This document shows positions 56,774 to 64,000 of a stretch of DNA of 64,000 nucleotides, in pieces. The notes under the pieces are model-generated. The model did not search any database. It was not told the DNA's origin and saw only the letters and a list, made by a program, of their open reading frames with translations. A program made the position numbers and the translations under genes. Source of the stretch: Mucidula mucida (lineage: Eukaryota; Basidiomycota; Agaricomycetes; Agaricales; Physalacriaceae); NCBI GenBank assembly GCA_015501055.1, contig JADNYV010000009.1:248001-312000 (forward strand), read 5' to 3'. Each line of letters begins with the position of its first letter. Within the stretch, counting starts at the first letter, position 1.

Positions 56774-58736
56774 CTTGTGTCCGTCCTACAAAGCGGTTCG
56801 GACCTTGGCGATGCTCAGATCCACCGGCAGATCGACAAGCTCCTTGTTGAATTTATGGTCCTTGTCGCTTCCTAAACGCGAGGGTCTACCTGTGCCAGTC
56901 GTTGTTATCAACACTCTTGATGAAAGCGATAATGGTGTGGAATTCTTGAGGAGTTTGTTTCGCGTCGTTGGGAAGAAGCAGTTGACGGGGATCAAGTTCC
57001 TGGTTACGAGTCGCGTAGAGCCTGACATTGTGAAGCTCTTTGAATTGAAAGAACTTTCAGCAGACACGATTTGTCTCCACGAGGTACCAAAGGCCGGTAT
57101 TCAGGAAGATATTGCGAAACATCTCGCTGAACAGCTCCCGGTTGTCGATGTCAATGAGCGCGCACAACTTACACAACAAGCAGACGGACTGTTCATCTAC
57201 GCCGCGACCGCCGTCAGGTTCATATCGCCTCCGAAATATCCACTGTCCCAATACAAGCAGCGAGAAAAGTTGCAGGAGCTACTAAAGCCCGGAATTCCTT
57301 CGGGTCTTAATGAGCTTTACCAGTTTTGTTGGCGGCGTTTTGGGTGGAAGATGAAAAAATCCTTCGCCGACGGCTCGACATTCTCCATGCCATTATGTGC
57401 GCTCGGGAGCTCATCTCCGTTCAAGTGATTGCCCAGCTCCTCTCTGTGGACGAAGGCACCACAATGGCATGCATTAATTCCCTCCATTCTGTTGTCTACC
57501 TGTCATCACTTGGTGGACTTGTCTCATGTTATCATGCTTCCTTCCCCAAATTCATTCTTGACGCTCAGCGAGCCCAGTGCACCGCTTCCTTGCTCAAAGT
57601 CTTCTGCAACAAGCCAGCATTCGACACTCGTCTTGCCCATCAGTGCTTTCGAATCATGGAAGCTGAGCTGCACTTCAACATCTGCCATCTCCCATCCGCA
57701 TCTATGCTAGATCACAAAGTTGAGGATCTCACTGATCTTGTTGAGACAAATATTAGTCCAGTCCTCCGATATGCTGCCTGCCACTGGGGTGAACATTTGT
57801 CTACAACAAGTCACATTGACAGGTTTTTGTTGCATAACAATCTAGAGACCTTCTTCAAAGATGTTTTCCTCTTTTGTTTGGAGGCGATGAATCTCATTGG
57901 CTCTCAATCACTGTGTTTTCCTCTTCTCCAACTTGCTTGTAGGTGGCTGAAACCCAATGGTATGCTCTTCTTCCAATAACTTGCCAATAACTTCTAATTA
58001 TGAGAATGAAAGCTGAAAGCAATATATTTGTATTGGCTGATGATGCTGCCAGCTGAAGCAATTGAATGGCCATACACATATGGTCCAGTCTGTGATGTTT
58101 TCATATGATGACATGCAGGTTGTTTTATGCTTAAATGAGATATCTGTGCACATTTGGGATGTGAAAACGGGACAGCAGGTGAGGGAGTTGTCTGGCCACA
58201 CTGACACTGTCTGCTCTGTCATGTTCTCCCCATGCAGTCCACATATTGTATCTGGTTCCACTGATAGATTGATGCAGATCTGGGATGCAAATACTGGTAA
58301 AGAACTGAAGAAGTTTGACTTACATGCCTCTGTCATCTCTGTTGCATTTTCTGTTAATGGGCTGAAGCTTGTTTCTGGATTAGATGATAGCTTAATTCAA
58401 ATTTGGAATGCTACAACATGGGAATTGCTGCACAGTCTCACTGGTCATACTGATGCTGTATCATCTGTGATGTTCTCTCATGATGGTACTTGGATTATAT
58501 CCACTTTGGATGACCATTCTATTCGTGTTTGGAACTTTACAAGAGTAGGCAATCAACCAGTAGCCCTTAAAGGCCACACAAATGCAGTTAAGTTTGTAGC
58601 ATTTTCTTTAGATAACAAACATTTTGTCTCAGTCTCTACGGACAACACCATTTAGATATGGGATGGGACGACAGGTCAACAGATCAAAGAGTTCCATTGC
58701 GGGGCTCATTAGCTTGACTCATATGCTTCAGTAGTA

Positions 58737-58980
58737 CTGTAGTGTTTCGACCGCAAATTCACATAACGGGTCACGGGGGTCTTTGAAGTGAAGCTATATA
58801 TACATCATAACGGGTCACGGACCACTTTGGTCAGGCACGAGCCTCCAAATAAGGAAATTTCAGGTCCCGCTATAAGCGGAACTGTCCAAAAAAGGCAATT
58901 TAAGGGTCTGTGAAGCTGTTCGCTGTAACTTCAGACCATAATGGGTCACAGGCTGTGAAGTTACGGTTGAAACACTACAG
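58737..58980. mobile_element. MITE with TA target duplication, 244 bp
   Basis: Terminal inverted repeats ctgtagtgtttc(g/a)accg(c/t)aa lie at both ends and the element is flanked by TA, as for Tc1/mariner-type miniature elements. The interior repeats the motif acgggtcac or atgggtcac several times and has no coding capacity. It is inserted between WD40 repeats of the STAND pseudogene. Confidence 0.8.
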
Positions 58981-59885
58981 TACTCTCTTGCAATGGTACA
59001 TTAGCATGTTTTGCGGAACTGCAAAACAACGGTGACTATGGCATTTCTATTTAGGACACAGCATTGGGAAAGCTGTTAATAAAATGGTATATCACTGAGC
59101 AAGTGGCATGCCTGTCATTTTCTCTTGACAGTACTTGCCTTATAACCTGCTTGTTTGATGATTACTTGATTGTCTGGGATTCAAGGACAGGAGAGCAACT
59201 CCAGATCCTCAAGGACAATACAAACTCTGCCATCACATCTGTTGTGTTCTTCCCTGACAATATCCGATTTGTCTCTGGTTCAGAGGACGGTCCTGTCATG
59301 ACCTGGAATGAAGAGATAGCTAAAGTGCTAAAAGGCCATAGTACATCCACAATCCATTGTGTCATGATTTCTGTTGGTGTCAAGCACATTGTTTCTGGGT
59401 CTCAGAATGGGTCTGTCATCCTATGGGATGCGAAGACGCGCAAAAGTTTGAAACACAGTGACCTAGATAGCTGTGTTTACTCTGTTGCCTTTTCTCTGTC
59501 TTCACAGACTGTTGTGGCTGGGCTGATGGATGCTTCTGTTTGTGTCTGGGACGCGTCAACAGGAAAAGGTAAGGTACTTCATGGACATACCAGCTCTGTC
59601 AGATCAGTGGCGTTTTCACCGGATGGGACACGGATAGTGTCTGGTTCATGGGACAAGTCGGTGCGTGTGTGGCGAAACATAGAGGATCCACCGTGGCATG
59701 TTGATTCTGAGGGTTGGATTCGGTCGCGGGGCATTTCACTTCGGCTTATGTGGTTCTCTCGTGAGCGGCTTTATTCTTTACTCACACCGGAGACTGCCAT
59801 GGTAATGTCACGGACGGGATATTGTACAGTTTCATTTGAGGACTGTTATTTTGGTCAAGACTGGCATAGGTGCTATACTCCTTGA

Positions 59886-60716
59886 TCTTCGTGTTTAGGT
59901 CTGTATATCTCTACTTCTATTTACTAAGAAACGGTTTGATTTATGTACCTGGTAATTGATTGATTGCCCTGGCCATATCGAAGAAGTAAGTAGTACTTAC
60001 GCCACATTTCTTGGTAAGAATGATCCTGCACTACAGGGATACCGGTAGTACCACATTGTACGTAGGGATGCATGTTCTTATATTGGCAGCGATGTCACAG
60101 GGAAAAATGAGAACACGCATGCGAGAGGGTAACACCAGGCTTCAGTGCCGAAACTCGAAGGTAGCGAACAGAGTCGTTTAACCAGTCCACCTCACGACGA
60201 TATCCCCAGTCCGTAGCGGATCGCTGATACCGTGGGCGGAGACTACCCTGAAGAGACGCCGGCGCCGAATACTACACTCCATGACTTTCGTATTTGCATG
60301 TATACCATAGGCTTAGCAGGATGCATCCCGCCACAGGACATCATGAGATGTCAAATAATCTGAGTGCTGGGGCACGTATCCAACGCGGGAATGTAGATGC
60401 TTCAAGTCTAGCGGACTCGATGCCTGTACTCGACGTGGAACGTCTCATGAGCACAGACAACGCGGCAGTACAACATCGTGAAACTAACACGAAATGGAAG
60501 ACCGAAATTGAGGACATTGCGAAAGTTGAATAAGAGATGAATGGTCGCCATCCCGCAATGTCACTTGCATGTGATGAAGGAAGTGACGACCCACTTTGTA
60601 GCCCAGACTTGTACAGCAAAGAGGTGAAGATTACCTGATCGAGTCGGACCCTCTCCTCCTTGAGCCAAAGCATGTAGATTGATAATTCCAAAATTCCAGC
60701 ACATGGGTATAAATGG
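59886..60716. other. No confident gene
   Basis: Short frames only; the plus frame at 60294-60533 and the overlapping minus frame at 60341-60757 show no recognised motif. The last bases include the 3' untranslated region of the GH16 gene. Confidence 0.35.
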
Positions 60717-62168
60717 TCATAAGAACTGAACCAAAAGCGCGGCAACCAAGAGTCCAACAGTCAACAACCCATTCACCTTGACCGCCTCACCATAGACACC
60801 AGCCGCTCCATTGATCAAAGTGGACGCGTTCGTAAACGCAATCGCAGGGGTATCCGTCGAGCTATTCGTGCCATAGACATACGACGTGATATTCTCGCCC
60901 GGCGCCTGCGGATCGCCGCACTTTATCTGCACACTCTTCACCAGCGCATAAAAGTGGCCTGCGGACGTATAGTCGGGGTCGCTCCAGTCGATCATGCCCC
61001 CTGCCCATTGCACGGTGCCGGGGGCGCTCGAGTTGATGCCCGCGGGCCAGAGGCTGAGCTGGATGCGCGAGGGTGTGCTGGGGTACGTGGTCACACCGTC
61101 CTGCACGGTGTCGGACTGCTGAATGGTGCGAACGACGTTGCCGTCGATGGAGAAGGTGAGAGTCTCGGGCTGCCAGTCAATGGTGTAGTCGTGGTAGTTG
61201 GTATAGGTATCCGACAGATCTTTTACTGTCGTGCCGTGGGTATCAAGTGCTAGAGAAATGATGAGATGTGGTTGAAGAGTGGTGATGGCATAACTTACGG
61301 ACGACACCTTGCCAAAAGTAGTTGGTCTGCGCCTCGGTCGTTGCTGTTCCGGGGAACTCCCAGTCAATCTCGTCTTTGATGTCGCTCATGGTAATGAATG
61401 CAGTAACTACACCGGCCCAGCGACCCGTCTTGACTAACAAAGGGTGAGTTCGACTTTGGTATCTAGCAGTCTACGACGTACGAGTAGCAGTGACCGTGCC
61501 ATAATGCAGGTATTTAGTAGACGATAAACGCGTCCCGCCGTTGTCCTCAGTGAGAACAAGAGCTAATTCACCGCCGGAGGAGTTGGTGTTAAAGATGGCG
61601 CCCTTGTCAACAACCCAGTCTATTTCGCGATTAGGTTTGACATTTAACAAGGAAAGGCGGCTAACCATAAGCTGAGGAATTGCCGTCATAGTAGGTGGAA
61701 TTGCTCAAGATGCGCGAGTTATCCGCAAAAGTGTGCTATGAATCCCACGGCTAGTCAGATGGTGTACAATTAGGAGAAATCATTGCGCACCGTAGCATCC
61801 TCGCAGAGCGGGGCCGACCTACACGACGTGAGTGAATAGGAATGAAGAGGATTACATCCGCCTAGGCAGAACTAAACAGTCCAATCAGCGCCCGCAGTCA
61901 CTAGGATTGGCAGCGAGTCCGACTCACGTTATCGTCTCCACAATAACCGAATTCGCCTGCAGATCATGATATCATCACTTTTCCTCGACGCAAAATGCTC
62001 TTACTGCAGCATGGAGCCGACGCAGGGCATGCAGATGTGGCGTCGCTACGAACAGGTTGAGCGGGGTTGCCGGCGAGAGACGAGGCTTCGCACGGACCAT
62101 GTTACTCCTTGAGCCTTGACAGAAATGAGTACGGTCGATAACACCGCAACCACCAGGGCGGGATGCAT
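60717..62168 (-). CDS. GH16 Crh-type cell-wall transglycosylase, GPI-anchored
   Basis: Cross-links chitin to beta-glucan in the cell wall. Minus-strand exons include 62168-62098, 62045-62005, 61956-61928, 61871-61791, 61735-61666, 61619-61482, about 61433-61310 and about 61251-60717. The first exon encodes a signal peptide (MHPALVVAVLSTVLISVKAQ). Next comes a Cys-rich segment (ACPASAPCCSEFGYCG, then CLGGCNP) like the chitin-binding-type start of Crh proteins. The catalytic motif is DEIDWEFPG (ExDxE nucleophile and acid/base). Further GH16 strands are FADNSRIL, VTAFITMSDI, NYFWQ and YHDYTIDWQPETLTFSIDG. The C-terminus has a Ser/Thr region and a hydrophobic tail (LLTVGLLVAALLVQFL) that fits a GPI-anchor signal. 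Many small exons; the frame is intact throughout. Confidence 0.88.
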
Positions 62169-62471
62169 TGCTGTTGAACGAGTGGGTGTTTAATGAGAGG
62201 AGAAGTTGAACGTCGAACACGAGGATAATTAGTTGCCTTCGGGCGGTCGGCGAGGCACCAGGGCATTTCAAAGGTTACGAATCTGGGAATATTTTCTCAG
62301 GGTGTGCGCAAGACGATGGACCAGGTCCTATAAAGACGACAGAGAAATAAATCACAAGGGATTCTTGCGTTAGAACGACCTGATTCGCTACAAAATAGTT
62401 CGTTGAACAGAACACTACCAAATGCTACAAGACAGAAAACATAAAAAACCGACTCTGATCAATGATCATAT
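62169..62471. other. Short intergenic region
   Basis: Promoter of the GH16 gene and 3' end of the GTPase gene upstream. Nothing else seen. Confidence 0.4.
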
Positions 62472-63737
62472 CTAAACAGTCATGGACGCGAACTTGGCCA
62501 ACACCGACATCAAGGCGGGCGGCTCTCTGAAGCGACGCCTAACTCCATCTCCAACCATCGCCTTCAAAAAACGTTCCTCGTCGAAGATAACCATATTAGC
62601 CTTGCTTTTCTTCTCTGTAGTTTCCTTCGCAAACATTTCTCCATCAAGATAATCCGTATTGGCCTTCCTTCTCTTCGCTCGAACAATGGCCAACAACGTG
62701 CTCCTGGAAATGAGGAAGACTTGCTGGTCAGCCAGGCCAGCTTGTGCAAGGTTATCTTGAACGTTGCGGCGCGTCATCTCTGCATAGTCCATGGAAATGC
62801 GCTTCAGGCGCGCTGCCTCGTCCTCATCCTCCTCATCCTCATCGTCGGCATCTTCTTCCTCTTTTATCATGTTCGCAATGTACTGGTCCGATTTTGACCT
62901 GACGATGTATGCAGGAATGCAATACTTCTTACAGGCCTTGAGTATCGCAATGTCGGTGGCGCAGAATCGGTCGGCAATGACCACAACAATGGCGTCAAAA
63001 ATGAACAGCCCTTGATTGTTGAAATAGTCCCAGTCGGATATATCGAGCGTTCCCGCGCCAGGAATATCGAACCAAAGGATAGGCTTGGAGGAATCGGGAT
63101 CAGCATAGCTGGCGACTACTTTGGTCGTCTCAACGGTGCCGGTTTTGGCGGCCCCGTCTTTGTTGGGAGATATCCCGCGTAGAGAATTAACGAGGGAGGA
63201 CTTTCCACAGCCGGATATGCCAGCTACGGCAATATGAATCATGTCTGGCGTGTAACCATAGCGCTTCTTCGTAGACTCGAATTGCTCCGGCGTAGGCCAA
63301 ACGTCTGGACGAGCACCGCGCTTGAGGTCGTCGCGCGCCTTCCGCGCTTCCTCTTCTTGGCGCTCCGCCTCCTGCTGGCAGCGACGCGCATGCTCCGCTG
63401 CTTCACGACGCTCCTTGTCTGCTTGCTGTGCCTTCTCCTGGGACTGCCGCGCTTCTTCCGCTCGTTCTTTGGCCTCCCGCTGGAAGCGTCGTGCATCTTC
63501 ATCCGACGCCTGTTGTTCGCGCTCGGCTGCCTCTGCCCTTTCACGAGCTTGCCGAGCCTCCTCCCCGAGCCTACGCGCATCCTCTTGACATTGGCGCCCT
63601 CTTTCCTCAGCCGCTTGTCGAGCGCGCTCGGCCTCTTCGGCGCGCTTAGCATTCTGAGCAGCCAAGCGCTCAGCTGCGTGATGTGATTCAATATCATGCA
63701 TGGTCGGGTTCTTTTTACTGCGCCCTCCGCATCCCAT
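62472..63737 (-). CDS. IRG-type (interferon-inducible-GTPase-like) GTPase with N-terminal coiled coil
   Basis: Predicted membrane-associated GTPase of 421 residues in one exon. I choose the ATG at 63737 because it gives MGCGGRSKK: Gly2 fits N-myristoylation and Cys3 palmitoylation; the open frame extends 41 residues further upstream but with a non-conserved sequence. Residues about 20-145 form a highly charged coiled coil (AEEARQARERAEAAEREQQA and similar heptads). The G domain follows: P-loop VAGISGCGKSS (about 174), a switch-like TGTVETTKV, the G3 motif WFDIPGAGTLDIS with the DxPG of IRG proteins, and a G4-like YIVRSKSDQ. An acidic run (DADDEDEEDEDE) and a helical C-terminal region complete the protein. 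In vertebrates IRG proteins disrupt pathogen vacuoles; fungal members have no known role. The GTPase match is strong, the immune role is speculation. Confidence 0.8.
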   Translation of the reverse strand: MGCGGRSKKNPTMHDIESHHAAERLAAQNAKRAEEAERARQAAEERGRQCQEDARRLGEEARQARERAEAAEREQQASDEDARRFQREAKERAEEARQSQEKAQQADKERREAAEHARRCQQEAERQEEEARKARDDLKRGARPDVWPTPEQFESTKKRYGYTPDMIHIAVAGISGCGKSSLVNSLRGISPNKDGAAKTGTVETTKVVASYADPDSSKPILWFDIPGAGTLDISDWDYFNNQGLFIFDAIVVVIADRFCATDIAILKACKKYCIPAYIVRSKSDQYIANMIKEEEDADDEDEEDEDEAARLKRISMDYAEMTRRNVQDNLAQAGLADQQVFLISRSTLLAIVRAKRRKANTDYLDGEMFAKETTEKKSKANMVIFDEERFLKAMVGDGVRRRFREPPALMSVLAKFASMTV

Positions 63738-64000
63738 TGTGTCTGCAAGGCAAACAATGAGAGAGGAACTGTAGGCAAAAAAATCTAACACACACTTTAC
63801 GATATGCCGAGCGAGTCCTTTAAAGGAGATGCAATGAGAGATTGATAGAGCTGGATACATATGAGCGGGATGAATAGCAATGGCAGAGAAGCACCGACTC
63901 TGCTGAAAAGCGTCTACCAGGAGCGAGTACCAGATGAGGCGAGAGTTGGGGTAAAGTTGAGAAGTGAAGTGATCATTATAAGACGTCGCTGAAGGATCAC

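Larger units (their letters stand above)
54631..59885 (+). pseudogene. NACHT-WD40 STAND (NLR-like) gene, decayed
   Basis: Remnant of a fungal NLR-like signalling NTPase, a class linked to heterokaryon incompatibility and innate immunity. The N-terminus starts at 54631 (MSLQTKLKQFLLVGH), with a Ser/Thr-rich stretch and a helical region (GFLSASLHGLQEALMVVKEA). The NACHT domain keeps its P-loop GPAGTGKTT (about 55815) and a Walker B-like VVVINTLDES (about 56905; family form VVVIDALDEC). After the winged-helix-like part (RLDILHAIMCARELISVQVI) come WD40 repeats from 58062 to about 59690 (LSGHTDTVCSVMFS, IVSGSWDKSVRVW). Decay is clear: frameshift after FFCLPAQ (about 55910), stops near 55735, 56870, 58655 and 58711, a TRIM-like insertion at 55994-56773 and a MITE at 58737-58980. 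Frame resumes exactly across the TRIM, so that insertion is recent relative to the gene. Confidence 0.85.

Noticed and set aside
62040..62100. Apparent frameshift between the signal peptide and the Cys-rich segment of the GH16 gene
   Set aside because: A short intron (62046-62097, donor gtccgt, acceptor cgtag) restores the frame exactly; a similar gtccgt donor is used in the multi-homeodomain gene.

Overview
This is a window of nuclear DNA from a filamentous fungus, most likely an Agaricomycete (Basidiomycota). Genes are cut by many short introns (about 45-70 nt) with GT-AG or GC-AG borders and CTGAC/CTAAC-like branch points. Families typical of mushroom-forming fungi are present: a DUF6593-like protein, a small 'glycopeptide' secreted protein, NACHT-WD40 STAND genes, F-box/LRR proteins and multi-exon P450s. 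Exon borders below were worked out by eye from frame continuity and splice signals; no transcript data were available.

Layout. 1-10 kb: one small hypothetical gene (1596-2488), then an accessory zone with a decayed multipass-membrane-protein segment present twice, a 434-bp terminal-inverted-repeat element, and a six-exon gene whose 3' end is duplicated downstream. 10-15 kb: a class I cyclic nucleotide phosphodiesterase (minus) and a mitochondrial-type protein. 15-20 kb: an aldo/keto reductase pseudogene and an intact secreted beta-carbonic anhydrase, with a broken copy of the anhydrase 3' end beside them. 21-26 kb: DUF6593-like gene, glycopeptide gene with 14- and 16-nt exons, and a small five-exon gene. 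27-34 kb: a low-complexity nuclear protein, a CFA20-domain protein (minus) and an F-box/LRR protein.

34.0-35.35 kb holds the most unusual gene: one homeodomain followed by four homeodomain-like units and two AT-hooks. Each unit ends at an intron in the same place and phase, and the order suggests duplication of a two-exon module. 37.6-45.1 kb: a cytochrome P450 split by a full-length Ty1/copia element with LTRs that look identical and a 5-bp target duplication. 45.5-46.4 kb: ribosomal protein eL8. 47.1-54.3 kb: a very large helical-repeat scaffold, possibly UNC80-related. 54.6-59.9 kb: a decayed NACHT-WD40 (STAND/NLR-like) gene hit by a 780-bp TRIM-like element and a 244-bp MITE. 60.7-62.2 kb: a GPI-anchored GH16 Crh-type cell-wall transglycosylase. 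62.5-63.7 kb: an IRG-type (interferon-inducible-GTPase-like) GTPase with a predicted lipidated N-terminus.

The genes do not form one pathway. Housekeeping genes (eL8, phosphodiesterase, carbonic anhydrase, cell-wall enzyme) are interspersed with fast-evolving accessory genes (NLR remnant, IRG GTPase, P450, multi-homeodomain gene) and recent mobile elements.
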